64,000 nucleotides of DNA from Cognatishimia sp. 1_MG-2023 (GTDB lineage Bacteria > Pseudomonadota > Alphaproteobacteria > Rhodobacterales > Rhodobacteraceae): assembly GCF_030548175.1 (NCBI RefSeq), contig NZ_JAUORX010000009.1, positions 1 through 64,000 on the forward strand. Direction: 5' to 3'. A model generated the notes under the pieces. The model did no database searches, had not been told where the DNA came from, and saw only the letters and a list, made by a program, of their open reading frames with translations. This document shows positions 8,914 through 17,813 of this stretch, piece by piece (the first letter of the stretch is position 1; every line of letters begins with the position of its first letter). The translations under genes and the position numbers were made by a program.

Positions 8914-9861
8914 ATGACTCCGAACAACAACCTAAAAGGCGCGCTTCTATCGCTCGCCGCATTCAGCACATTCTCATCCCATGACGTCATCGTGCGCTAT
9001 CTGGGTGCCACCTATGCGCCAATGCAAATCCTGTTTTTCGCGAGCTTACTGTCCTTCCCATTATTGACCTTGATGATGGTAAACAACGGCGGCAGCGTCA
9101 ATCTACGCCCAACTCATCCTTGGTGGGTCGGCCTGCGTTCACTTACGATGGTTGGCGGCGGCGTCTGCGGTTTTTATGCATTCTCTGTCCTGCCACTGGC
9201 GCAGGTCTACTCGATCCTATTCACAGTTCCGCTATTAATCACTTTGCTCGCAATTCCGATTCTGGGCGAACGCGTCGGCCTTCACCGTTCAGGCGCTGTG
9301 GTCGTGGGATTGATTGGCGTGATTATTGTCGTTCGGCCCGGATCAACTGAAATCACATTGGGCCACATGGCAGCTATGGCAGGCGCAGTTTGCGTTGCGA
9401 CCCAATCCGTCATCGCCCGCCGGATCGGCAACGACGAAAGCCCGGTAGTCATGCTTCTCTACCCATTCTCTGCGGTCTTTGTAACGATGGGCATCGCCTT
9501 GGCCTTTGTCTACAAACCCATGCCACTTATAGATTTCGCCGCCGTCACCGTTATTGCGGCTCTGGGGTTCCTAGCGTCGTTTCTTTTAGTGGGCGCCTAC
9601 CGCGCTGGCGAAGCAGCCGTCGTCGCACCGATGCAATACAGCCAAATTATCTGGGCAACGATTTTCGGGCTAGTTTTCTTCAATGAATCACCGGACCTCC
9701 AAACAATCATAGGCGCCTGCGTCATCATTCTAAGCGGCATCTATATCGTCATCCGGGAATCTCTCAGCGGCACGTCCAAGAACACCCCGGTTCTTCGCAA
9801 CCGCACACGAGCGATCGCCCCTGGCACTTTCCGCATTGGCCAATACCTGCGACGCAAGTAA
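8914..9861 (+). CDS. DMT-superfamily transporter (EamA type)
   Basis: ATG 8914 starts a 315-residue protein with ten hydrophobic helices arranged as two EamA repeats, the standard layout of drug/metabolite exporters. Conserved-looking features include the SFSS/HDVIVRYLG start of the first repeat, helix 3-4 VCGFYAFSVLPLAQVYSI and the second repeat YRAGEAAVVAPMQYSQIIWA. The ligand cannot be predicted. The longer open frame from 8797 lacks a hydrophobic or ribosome-binding rationale. It is convergent with waaA. Confidence 0.85.
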   Translation: MTPNNNLKGALLSLAAFSTFSSHDVIVRYLGATYAPMQILFFASLLSFPLLTLMMVNNGGSVNLRPTHPWWVGLRSLTMVGGGVCGFYAFSVLPLAQVYSILFTVPLLITLLAIPILGERVGLHRSGAVVVGLIGVIIVVRPGSTEITLGHMAAMAGAVCVATQSVIARRIGNDESPVVMLLYPFSAVFVTMGIALAFVYKPMPLIDFAAVTVIAALGFLASFLLVGAYRAGEAAVVAPMQYSQIIWATIFGLVFFNESPDLQTIIGACVIILSGIYIVIRESLSGTSKNTPVLRNRTRAIAPGTFRIGQYLRRK

Positions 9862-9867
9862 CGCGTC

Positions 9868-11136
9868 TTAAGCTTTTATCGCTGCCAAAACATGGTCCCG
9901 AACTTGCGCTGTGATGGATGCATTACTTGCCAGACAGTCCAACGCACGCGCAGCTTGCTGGGCGCGTGTGTCTTCATCGAACAATGCGATTACCGCCTCA
10001 GCAATCGCCGTAGACGTATCGGCAAAAACGGCACCTTCGGTGTTCTTTAACCGAGCATACACATCGGCAAAGTTCCCAACCTGCGATCCCGAAATCACAG
10101 CAGACTCCAGCAAAATTGGTTCAAACGGATTGTGACCGCCAATAGGTTCTAGCGACCCCGCGATAAAACTAACCTTTGACAACCGATACCATAGCCCCAT
10201 TTCGCCAATCGTATCTGCTAAATAAACCTGCGTATCCGCGGTTAGCGGCTCTCCCTTAGAACGCTGGGCCACCACCCAACCAGCCGCGCGCGCCTGCGCC
10301 GCTAACGCGTCACCCCGCTCTGGATGACGCGGTACCAGAATCATAACGGCATCTGTCGCTAAGTGCTTATGCGCCTCAAGCAAAACGTCCTCTTCCCCCG
10401 GGTGGGTCGAGGCTGCGACCCAAACCGAGCGCCCACGTAGCGTCTGTTCCAGCGCATCAATCTCGTCAACGTCTTGCAAAGGTGGCGCTAATTCTTGCTT
10501 CAACGAACCAGTCATACGCAAAGCAACGTCGTTTAACTCAAGCTTCTCTAATAGCGTCAGTGTGCTTTGATCCTGCGCCAAAATCGTATCGAACTTTGAA
10601 AACAACAAGCGTGCGGTTTTAGAGACCCAAGACCACCGCTCAATCGTTTTGGCAGAAACCCGAGCATTGATCAGCATCATGGGAATGCCGCGCGCCTTCG
10701 TATCGACCAACATCCGCGGCCAGATTTCACTCTCGACCCAAACCGCAACATCAGGCTGCCAATGGTCTAAAAATTGGCGAATGACCTGTGGCGTATCAAT
10801 GGGCGAAAACTGATGAAAAGCCCGCTCTGGTAAATCGCGCTCCAACAACCGTGCCGAGGTGACTGTGGTGCTCGTCACCAAAATGGAAAGCCCTGGCTGC
10901 GCTGCCAATAACGCCGGGATCAAGCCCATCAACGATTGGGTTTCACCAATACTGGCCGCATGCATCCAAATCAAAGGGCCATCAGGCCGCGCCAGCGTCG
11001 TGCCACCAAAACGCTCTGCGACACGCGCTTTATCCTCTTTGCCCCCAGCCAACCGACGACGGATCGCAAACCGATAAACCGGCCCCAAAACCCAGCTCAG
11101 GCCAAGGTATGACGAAAGAACAACAGATTTGCTCAT
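9868..11136 (-). CDS. waaA: 3-deoxy-D-manno-octulosonic acid transferase
   Basis: WaaA (KdtA) adds Kdo sugars from CMP-Kdo to lipid IVA at the inner face of the cytoplasmic membrane during lipopolysaccharide synthesis. The 422-residue length fits. Family signatures include the N-terminal hydrophobic YLGLSWVLGPVYRFAIRRR anchor segment, the acceptor-domain motif HAASIGETQSL, ILVTSTTVTSARLL, VAVWVESEIWPRML, and the donor-domain SLEPIGGHNPFEPILL. A phosphatase gene is divergent from it, and a lipid A type acyltransferase gene follows that. Confidence 0.95.
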   Translation of the reverse strand: MSKSVVLSSYLGLSWVLGPVYRFAIRRRLAGGKEDKARVAERFGGTTLARPDGPLIWMHAASIGETQSLMGLIPALLAAQPGLSILVTSTTVTSARLLERDLPERAFHQFSPIDTPQVIRQFLDHWQPDVAVWVESEIWPRMLVDTKARGIPMMLINARVSAKTIERWSWVSKTARLLFSKFDTILAQDQSTLTLLEKLELNDVALRMTGSLKQELAPPLQDVDEIDALEQTLRGRSVWVAASTHPGEEDVLLEAHKHLATDAVMILVPRHPERGDALAAQARAAGWVVAQRSKGEPLTADTQVYLADTIGEMGLWYRLSKVSFIAGSLEPIGGHNPFEPILLESAVISGSQVGNFADVYARLKNTEGAVFADTSTAIAEAVIALFDEDTRAQQAARALDCLASNASITAQVRDHVLAAIKA

Positions 11137-11347
11137 AGCTCTTTGCTACCTTGTTTTGCCTCATTTCAACAGCGCTGTACCGCTCTGCATCAACACTGTC
11201 GAGAGCACCACGAATGCACTGCAGTACCACATAGGATTCTCAATGATCAACAATGACAACATAACCTATAGCGGGTGCATAATTTGTGACCTATATAGGC
11301 CCCTCAGGTCACCAACTCTCTGACCAAACGACACATGAGGAGTCACA

Positions 11348-12049
11348 ATGATGAGTGCCGTTTGGCGAAAGCTCAAAGATTGGGAGCGCAAAAACCGAGA
11401 GCGGTATTCCCACGACCTTATTGACCCAGAAGAACGTAAAAAGTCGCAGCACTACGCCGACTGGGTGGATCATGGCATATTGCGCTATCGCTGGCACAAC
11501 TTCGCTCAGATCGCGCCGAACATGTACCGTTCGAACCATCCAAATCACGAACGCTTCGAAGCCTACGCAAAACTAGGCATCAAAACCGTGCTGAACCTGC
11601 GCGGCGCGTCAAACCATTCGCCTTACTACTTCGAAGTCGAAAGCTGTAAAAAGCTTAACCTAGACCTCATCGACATACCGATGAGCGCTCGGTCAGCGCC
11701 CCCGCCTGAAAAGCTGATTGAGGTAATGGATGCGCTCGAAACCTTAGTAGACATCCCAACGTTGATGCATTGCAAATCTGGCGCAGATCGCACCGGCATC
11801 GTCTCTGCAATGTACCTGATGCACATCTTAGGCAAGCCTGTCGAAGAAGCACGTAAAATGCTGTCATTTGACTTTGTGCATATTAAATTCACAAAGACAG
11901 GCATCTTGGATTACGTGATCGACATGTACGCACGCCGCGTCGCTAAAAGCCCGATCCCATTTCGCGAATGGGTCGAAACGGAATATGATCACGAAGCGGC
12001 CCGTGATGGCTTTAACAACATGGGAATGTGGCGGCGCACCAAACTATAA
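11348..12049 (+). CDS. Cysteine-dependent (dual-specificity/tyrosine type) phosphatase
   Basis: A 233-residue cytosolic protein with the C-x5-R catalytic loop HCKSGADRTG (Cys142, Arg148), the hallmark of protein tyrosine and dual-specificity phosphatases. The preceding part has the usual strand KTVLNLRGASNH and a likely general-acid region around IDIPMSARS. Family members act on phosphoproteins, phosphoinositides, polysaccharide or lipid phosphates, so the substrate is open. It lies between the Kdo transferase and an acyltransferase of lipid A type, which suggests an envelope substrate. GAGGAG lies upstream of two adjacent ATG codons. Confidence 0.85.
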   Translation: MMSAVWRKLKDWERKNRERYSHDLIDPEERKKSQHYADWVDHGILRYRWHNFAQIAPNMYRSNHPNHERFEAYAKLGIKTVLNLRGASNHSPYYFEVESCKKLNLDLIDIPMSARSAPPPEKLIEVMDALETLVDIPTLMHCKSGADRTGIVSAMYLMHILGKPVEEARKMLSFDFVHIKFTKTGILDYVIDMYARRVAKSPIPFREWVETEYDHEAARDGFNNMGMWRRTKL

Positions 12050-12055
12050 GCTGCG

Positions 12056-12964
12056 CTAAGCCTCCTCTTGAACCACAGCGTTGGGAACGTCTTTCCAACG
12101 TCTGTGAATCCAGAACCACTGTTCCATATTCTCCCGCACCTGCGCCTCTAACGAGTCATTCAACGCCTGCGTCATCGTTTCGGGGTCAGTGTGTGGGATT
12201 GGTTCCTCAACGGATGTCTTAAAAGTCAAACCATCCGGCTGCCGCACGGCATAACACGGCACAACCAACGCATCATACTTCAACGCCAACTCTGCCATAG
12301 ACAAAGCAGTCCAAGCGCGCTTACCAAAATACGTCAACGGCGCACCATTGCCTGCGCGCACATCAATCAAAGCGGCCAACGTACCACCTGACTTCAAATG
12401 CCGCACCATCTGGCCAAGTCCCTGACGGCCACGTTGAAACAATGGTGTCCCAATCGCTGAAATCCTATCTACGTAGAAATCATGAAACAGCGGGTTATCC
12501 ATCCGCCGATACAAGCCACCAACATGATACCCATGACGGATCAATGCAGACCTGACGACATCGTAATTACCAAAGTGTCCGGAAATCACAATGATCGGAC
12601 GCCCAGCCGCCTTAGCCTCCTGCATTTGAGACAATCCAGGGCCTGACAGTTCCGTCCCGCCAACATGATCCACAAAATCTTGCGCCGAAAACAGCTCTGC
12701 CAAAGTCCGCCCAATATTGTTGGCAACCCGGCCAACCATGCGGCTGCGTTCTTCGCTCGAAAGCTCAGGGGCAATCATTTCCAAATTCTCTTTCGAGCGG
12801 CGATTGTATCCCGCAACGGGCGCGATCACATGCTGCATCACCCAGCCCAAAAACCGCACGCGCCGACGATAAGGCAAAGCAAATAAGACGCCCAAAATGG
12901 AACGGATCAAAGCGAATTGGAGACGATCACTAAAGCGAACAGATTTGGAGTTTTTTGATGCCAT
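12056..12964 (-). CDS. Lysophospholipid/lipid A acyltransferase (LpxL/HtrB family)
   Basis: From ATG 12964 the protein has 302 residues, near the 306 of E. coli LpxL. It has a hydrophobic N-terminal helix (RSILGVLFALPY) and the catalytic H-x4-D motif in ISGHFGNYD (His130, Asp135), plus the GRQGLGQMVRHLKSGG and FWIHRRWKD segments typical of late lipid A acyltransferases. It transfers a fatty acyl chain to a Kdo-lipid A precursor or another lyso-lipid. ATG 12997 or an upstream start at 13063, which would overlap the GMC gene by 20 bases, are alternatives. Confidence 0.88.
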   Translation of the reverse strand: MASKNSKSVRFSDRLQFALIRSILGVLFALPYRRRVRFLGWVMQHVIAPVAGYNRRSKENLEMIAPELSSEERSRMVGRVANNIGRTLAELFSAQDFVDHVGGTELSGPGLSQMQEAKAAGRPIIVISGHFGNYDVVRSALIRHGYHVGGLYRRMDNPLFHDFYVDRISAIGTPLFQRGRQGLGQMVRHLKSGGTLAALIDVRAGNGAPLTYFGKRAWTALSMAELALKYDALVVPCYAVRQPDGLTFKTSVEEPIPHTDPETMTQALNDSLEAQVRENMEQWFWIHRRWKDVPNAVVQEEA

Positions 12965-13043
12965 AACATCCGCCGTTATCGCCCATACATGCGCCATTGG
13001 AAAGCCCCACTTCTCCAACGTCACGCGGTACGGTAAATCAGGG

Positions 13044-14711
13044 TCATCCCGCCAAAATAGCATCCGCCGTTCGCGCAGCCAACGCCATGATCGTCAACGA
13101 TGGGGCCTCACCTGCACCCGAGCTGGGAAAGACACTCGCGTCAGCGATCCAAAGGTTCGGGTGATCAAAACTACGGCCCTGCCCATCAACCACTGCCTCG
13201 GCACTATCCAAACCCATCCGCGCTGTTCCAAAGACATGCGTCGACTGAAACGCATCCCAATTGCTGGTCTCTTCAGCAATCTCCACGCCAGCGCGGCTCA
13301 AGACCTCACGACAACCACGCGCCATTTCGCGCAACAGTGCCAAACTATTGTCGGTCAAAACAGAATCGATCCGCGGCAACGCCATACCAAACGCATCCAC
13401 CTGCTCGGGATCCAGCGAGACCTTTGATCGCTCATCTGCGATCACTTGCCCAACAGCCCCCACAGAAACCGCTGATCCAAACCTCGCCCGCATCTGTGCT
13501 TTCCATTCCGCCCCAAACCCCGGAAGCAATCGCGCCGCATAGCCAATTGGGCCATTCAACCCTGTGTCCAACGTCGTATGCGTCAGCTTATAGCCACCCG
13601 CCAAACCCGGCACCGAAGCCGGGTGTGCCATACCCCAATCAGTTGCATCCGCTGGCAATCCCATATGGCTATTACGTAGCCCGGGCAGCAGCCCCGCACT
13701 ATTCCACCAGAGCGTCTCCATAAAATTCCGCCCGACCTGCCCCGATCCATTTGCAATACCATCCGGCTGCTCTGCATTGGCCGACGCCAACAACAAGCGC
13801 GGCGAGTTCACCGCCCCTGCCGCCAAAACCACTTGCGGAGTTTCGACACGGTGCTTTTGCCCCTGCGACACCACCTCGACCGCCGAAATCACACCCTGTT
13901 TGCCCAAAAGCAACCGCGTTACCTGCGCCTCAGACACAATCGTCAAGCGGCCACTATCCATCGCTCGCCGCAACAGACTAACATCCATAGAGGCCTTGTC
14001 CCCCAACGGACACCCGCGCGAACACTGACCACAATAGTTGCAGGCAGGACGCTCGTCATAGACCCGGGAATTCACCGCTCTGGGGTTCACAGACCACGGC
14101 CGACCAATCTTTCGCCCAGCCTCAGCCAAGACCCTAGCCCCGGGACTCAGCGGATGCGCAGGCATTGGAAAATCGCGACTCTGCGCCCGTCCCGGCCCGG
14201 CATCCGTGCCAGCCATACCAATGGCATGTTCAATCTTGCTGTAATAAGGCTCTAACGCCTGATACGACATCGGCCAATCAACACCTGCATCAGTCAACGA
14301 ATGCAAACGAAACGCGTCCGGGTGTAACCGATGCGCTTCCCCAACAAAATGTAGCGTTGATCCACCAACACCCATCACATGACTATAGCCACCACCCGAA
14401 GCCACACGCGCACTGCCTAATACCGGCACATCACGCCCCGCTACCTTTGACCAACGCATCAAGTCGCGGTCGTCAGCATTCAATATGCCCAAGTCACCAT
14501 ACAAAACCCGCGTACGGCTCCCCGGTTTCTGCGGAAAGGCACGCCGTTCCCAATCCGGCCGGTCCTGCGGGTAATCCACCGATGGGTCGAACCGCGGTCC
14601 GGCCTCCAGCAACAAGACCTCAGCCCCTTGCGATACCAGCCCCCAGGCCACAGACGCCCCACCAGCTCCTGATCCAATCACGACGACATCTGGGGTTCGA
14701 CTTAACTCCAC
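13044..14711 (-). CDS. GMC-family FAD-dependent dehydrogenase with a Cys cluster
   Basis: This 555-residue flavoprotein starts with the dinucleotide-binding motif VVIGSGAGGASVAWGL and ends with the GMC_C region (STHVFGTARMG, then NLWIADASVFPSSG). Cys224, Cys227, Cys230 and Cys234 form CNYCGQCSRGC. That contains the C-x5-C-x3-C spacing known to hold a 3Fe-4S cluster in bacterial FAD-glucose dehydrogenases, plus one extra Cys. The usual Asn in the C-terminal N-P-x-L/I-T stretch is Ala here (GEAPSLT). It overlaps by 10 bases a gene for a Tat-exported gluconate-dehydrogenase subunit 3 type protein, so the pair probably forms a periplasmic sugar or alcohol dehydrogenase. No cytochrome c subunit is adjacent. 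Confidence 0.85.
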   Translation of the reverse strand: MELSRTPDVVVIGSGAGGASVAWGLVSQGAEVLLLEAGPRFDPSVDYPQDRPDWERRAFPQKPGSRTRVLYGDLGILNADDRDLMRWSKVAGRDVPVLGSARVASGGGYSHVMGVGGSTLHFVGEAHRLHPDAFRLHSLTDAGVDWPMSYQALEPYYSKIEHAIGMAGTDAGPGRAQSRDFPMPAHPLSPGARVLAEAGRKIGRPWSVNPRAVNSRVYDERPACNYCGQCSRGCPLGDKASMDVSLLRRAMDSGRLTIVSEAQVTRLLLGKQGVISAVEVVSQGQKHRVETPQVVLAAGAVNSPRLLLASANAEQPDGIANGSGQVGRNFMETLWWNSAGLLPGLRNSHMGLPADATDWGMAHPASVPGLAGGYKLTHTTLDTGLNGPIGYAARLLPGFGAEWKAQMRARFGSAVSVGAVGQVIADERSKVSLDPEQVDAFGMALPRIDSVLTDNSLALLREMARGCREVLSRAGVEIAEETSNWDAFQSTHVFGTARMGLDSAEAVVDGQGRSFDHPNLWIADASVFPSSGAGEAPSLTIMALAARTADAILAG

Positions 14712-15160
14712 GGCGGCAAATACCCGTCTGGCTGCGGCGCTTTATTCAAAGGAAGCCCTGCAATCGCCTCTGACTTGCTAAAATAGATTTCAGTCGCCAA
14801 CAATCGTGCCACTGCAAAAAACCGACCGGGAATTTGATTGAAATCGGCCTGCGCGGCATGAACCAATATCGCCTGCTGAGTCTCAGGGGACAGCGACAGA
14901 AACGATCGCCCCCCAGCCTGATCCAACCAACTCAGCCCATAGTCAAACAACTGCGATAATAGGGCATGCGAACGAACAGCATCCTCCAGCTCTGTGTGTA
15001 CACCCAAAGCCGATGCCGAAGGCGTCACATCATCCGCCGGTATGATCAAATCAAGGAAATGCGCCAAGATACCGCGCGCTACTGTTGGTTGAGCCGCCGC
15101 AGGCTGAAACCCAACCAGCAGCGGCGCAGCCATAGCAACCAACGCCTCACGACGCTTCAT
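14702..15160 (-). CDS. Gluconate 2-dehydrogenase subunit 3 family protein (Tat-exported)
   Basis: A 152-residue protein with a twin-arginine type leader (MKRREALVAMAAPLLVG, cleavage near AAAQ) followed by the helical body seen in small subunits of gluconate and FAD-glucose dehydrogenases (FLDLIIPADDVTPSAS). In that family the small subunit carries the Tat signal and helps fold and export the leaderless flavoprotein. The flavoprotein encoded just downstream indeed lacks a signal peptide, which supports the pairing. The genes overlap by 10 bases. Confidence 0.8.
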   Translation of the reverse strand: MKRREALVAMAAPLLVGFQPAAAQPTVARGILAHFLDLIIPADDVTPSASALGVHTELEDAVRSHALLSQLFDYGLSWLDQAGGRSFLSLSPETQQAILVHAAQADFNQIPGRFFAVARLLATEIYFSKSEAIAGLPLNKAPQPDGYLPPWS

Positions 15161-15191
15161 AAACCCAAGCCTCTCGGAGAATCACGATGGT

Positions 15192-15590
15192 TTAATCTGG
15201 AATCGCCTCAGAGGACATTTCCGGCTTCTTGATTCCACCAAGGCTGATCTGCGGCAACTGACGGCAGAAATCATAGCTCAACCCAAGGCTAGCGCTGTTG
15301 TGGTTCAAGCCTACACCAGCGTCACAGCCAATCGAACCATCAAGGAAATAAGTCAAACCAATCGCGGCCGCCAATGTGTCAGGCTCGTTTGTACTAAGGT
15401 ATTTCAGCGTGACGCCAACATTGCTGCTACCCGGAAGGGCGCTGCTGATGTTCCCGCCACCAAAGCTCCATGTCAAACCAAGGAAAAACGTTGGTTCATA
15501 AACGTAGCTGGAAGGAATTTCAGCTTCAAATCCAGCCACAGCGCTTTGCGTAGATGCGGCGAAGATCGCCGCTGCCATTAATTTTTTCAT
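15192..15590 (-). CDS. Secreted or outer-membrane protein of unknown function
   Basis: The 132-residue product has a clear signal peptide (MKKLMAAAIFAASTQSAVAG). The mature part has alternating hydrophobic/polar stretches (FFLGLTWSFGGG, LGLSYDFCRQL) that could be beta-strands of a small barrel, and two Cys residues able to form a disulfide. No family is recognised. It reads in the same direction as the dehydrogenase pair but is 31 bases upstream, so it may share their transcript. Confidence 0.6.
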   Translation of the reverse strand: MKKLMAAAIFAASTQSAVAGFEAEIPSSYVYEPTFFLGLTWSFGGGNISSALPGSSNVGVTLKYLSTNEPDTLAAAIGLTYFLDGSIGCDAGVGLNHNSASLGLSYDFCRQLPQISLGGIKKPEMSSEAIPD

Positions 15591-15686
15591 GATATGTCCC
15601 CGTTAGTTATTAATTATTAACATATTACGGGAAATTGGAGAAGCATTTTGCCAGCACACGCCTAGCGCGAACTGGCAGATTTGCCC

Positions 15687-16571
15687 TTAGCCCATCCGTT
15701 CAGAAGCATAGCTACCCGGGCTCGCCGGGAATACAACGGTCTTGTTGCCGTTGATGAAAGACCGCTGCCGCGCATGGGCGTGTACTGCGCGCGCCAATAC
15801 CTGGCTTTCCACATCACGCCCCAACGACACGTAGTCCGCAGAAGACTGTGCATGCGTCACACGCACGATGTCTTGTTCAATGATCGGACCTTCGTCCAGA
15901 TCAGCGGTCACGTAATGCGAGGTCGCACCGATTAGCTTCACGCCACGCTCAAACGCCTGCTTATAAGGGTTCGCCCCCTTAAATGACGGCAGAAATGAGT
16001 GGTGAATGTTGATGATCCGGCCAGACATTGTCTGACACATCTCATCTGACAGCACTTGCATATACCGCGCCAAAACAACCAATTCCGCACCAGACTCGCG
16101 AATAATCCGCATTTGTGCAGCTTCTGCTTCGGGCTTGTTCTCTTTGGTGACTTTGATGCAATGGAAGGGGATGTCGGCATTCACGACAACTTTCTGATAA
16201 TCCATATGGTTGGAAATAACGCCAACAATCTCAATCGGTAGTGCGCCAATACGCGAACGATACAACAAGTCATTCAAGCAATGCCCGAACCGCGACACCA
16301 TGATGATCACTTTCATCTTCGTCGCGCTGTCGTGAAATGAAAACTTCATCCCATATTGGTCGGCAATCGGCGCAAACTCGGTTTCCAACGTCTCCAAAGA
16401 AGCATTCTCAGGTGCGTCAAACATGAGACGCGCAAAAAACTTTCCTGTTTCCTGATCATCAAACTGCGCCGCATCCAGAATGTTGCAATCGGCCTTGGCC
16501 AAATAACCTGACACTGCAGCAACGATGCCCTTCATTGATTGGCATTCGACAGTCAGAACATATTTTGTCAT
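15687..16571 (-). CDS. purU: Formyltetrahydrofolate deformylase
   Basis: PurU hydrolyses 10-formyltetrahydrofolate to tetrahydrofolate and formate, balancing one-carbon units. The 294 residues comprise an N-terminal ACT domain (LTVECQSMKGIVAAVSGYL) and a formyltransferase-fold catalytic domain with INIHHSFLPSFKGANPY and TSHYVTADLDEGPIIEQD, which carry the conserved His and Asp. Length and motif order are normal. It stands alone, with a terminator for the galUE unit upstream. Confidence 0.95.
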   Translation of the reverse strand: MTKYVLTVECQSMKGIVAAVSGYLAKADCNILDAAQFDDQETGKFFARLMFDAPENASLETLETEFAPIADQYGMKFSFHDSATKMKVIIMVSRFGHCLNDLLYRSRIGALPIEIVGVISNHMDYQKVVVNADIPFHCIKVTKENKPEAEAAQMRIIRESGAELVVLARYMQVLSDEMCQTMSGRIINIHHSFLPSFKGANPYKQAFERGVKLIGATSHYVTADLDEGPIIEQDIVRVTHAQSSADYVSLGRDVESQVLARAVHAHARQRSFINGNKTVVFPASPGSYASERMG

Positions 16572-16740
16572 CAGTTTCTCATCTCATGTAGCCGGTGCGA
16601 GCTAAGACTCTAAACGGTCTGCCGCTTGACCTAAGGCCTAATTGATCCATTCCGCGCCGCAAGCAGCAATTGCGACGAAAAAAGCGCCGGTTTCGCCATT
16701 TGGATTATCCAAGATTAGTTTCTTGTCGCCTTTAGGAAAA

Positions 16741-16774
16741 AAAATCGCCCATGCGCTTCCCGCTGGGCGATTTT
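16741..16774 (-). terminator. Terminator after galE
   Basis: AAAATCGCCCA (16741-16751) and TGGGCGATTTT (16764-16774) form an 11-bp stem. Read on the minus strand it is followed by a run of T residues, placing a strong intrinsic terminator 25 bases after the galE stop. Confidence 0.85.
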
Positions 16775-16798
16775 AACAGTCCAATCATTCTGCGCGTG

Positions 16799-17791
16799 TC
16801 ACTTGGCGTAATGCCCGTCCGTATTTTGATGCCAGCGCCAAGCATCCCGGATCATCGCCTCAAGGTTTGAACGCTTCGGGTTCCAACCCAATTCGTTCAC
16901 AGCTCGGCTCGACCCTGACACAAGCTTTGTGCAATCGCCGGGACGACGATCCCCCTCTACAAACGGCACATCGCGATTGGTCACGGAATGACTATGTTGG
17001 ATAACTTCGCGCACCGAAAACCCATCACCAGTGCCCAAATTAAAGACACGGTTCCCTTTGCCAGACTTCAACCATTCCAGCCCCAGAACATGCGCATCCA
17101 CCAAATCGCAGACATGCACATAGTCGCGAATACAAGTACCATCCGGAGTCTCGTAGTCCGTGCCAAAAATAGTTAGCGCGTCACGCTTGCCATCAATTGC
17201 ATCCAGCATCAACGGGATCAAATGCGTCTCTGGTTGGTGAAACTCACCCACCTCCGCCTCTGGATCGGCACCGGCCACGTTGAAATAGCGAAAGATCACG
17301 TGGCGTAGCCCGTATGCCGCACCGAAGTCTTTCAGAATATCCTCAATCGCTCGCTTTGACGCCCCGTAGGCATTGATCGGCAATTGCGCTGAATTTTCAT
17401 CCAAAACAACATTGTCCTGATCGCCATAAGTCGCGCAGGTTGAACTAAAAACAAAGTCCAAACAGCCAGCCGCAACTGCTGCTTCCGCCAAGTTCAACGC
17501 GCCGGTCACGTTTTCACGCCAATACCGGCCCGGCTCCTGCATACTTTCGCCAACTTGGCTAAGGGCTGCAAAATGCATAGCGGCAATCGGCTGATATTCT
17601 GCAAACACCTCATCCAGACGCGCGCGATCCAAAAGATCACCCCGCGCAAGCGGGCCAAACTTTACGGCATCCGCCCATCCGGTTGAGCAATTATCAAACG
17701 TCACCGGCACGTAACCCGCAGCCTTTAACGCTTTACAGGCGTGCGAACCAATATAGCCCGCGCCGCCTGTTACCAGAACATTCTTGTTCAT
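16799..17791 (-). CDS. galE: UDP-glucose 4-epimerase
   Basis: GalE interconverts UDP-glucose and UDP-galactose. From ATG 17791 it has 330 residues, starting MNKNVLVTGGAGYIGSHA with the NAD-binding glycine motif; the longer open frame from 17848 would run into galU. The SDR catalytic residues are visible in SSTCATYGD and the YGASK motif, and the substrate region in RYFNVAGADPEAEVGE. It follows galU after 22 bases, so the two genes supply activated hexoses together for polysaccharide or lipopolysaccharide synthesis. Confidence 0.95.
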   Translation of the reverse strand: MNKNVLVTGGAGYIGSHACKALKAAGYVPVTFDNCSTGWADAVKFGPLARGDLLDRARLDEVFAEYQPIAAMHFAALSQVGESMQEPGRYWRENVTGALNLAEAAVAAGCLDFVFSSTCATYGDQDNVVLDENSAQLPINAYGASKRAIEDILKDFGAAYGLRHVIFRYFNVAGADPEAEVGEFHQPETHLIPLMLDAIDGKRDALTIFGTDYETPDGTCIRDYVHVCDLVDAHVLGLEWLKSGKGNRVFNLGTGDGFSVREVIQHSHSVTNRDVPFVEGDRRPGDCTKLVSGSSRAVNELGWNPKRSNLEAMIRDAWRWHQNTDGHYAK

Positions 17792-17813
17792 TCTTATTAC
17801 TTTCAGTTCAGAA

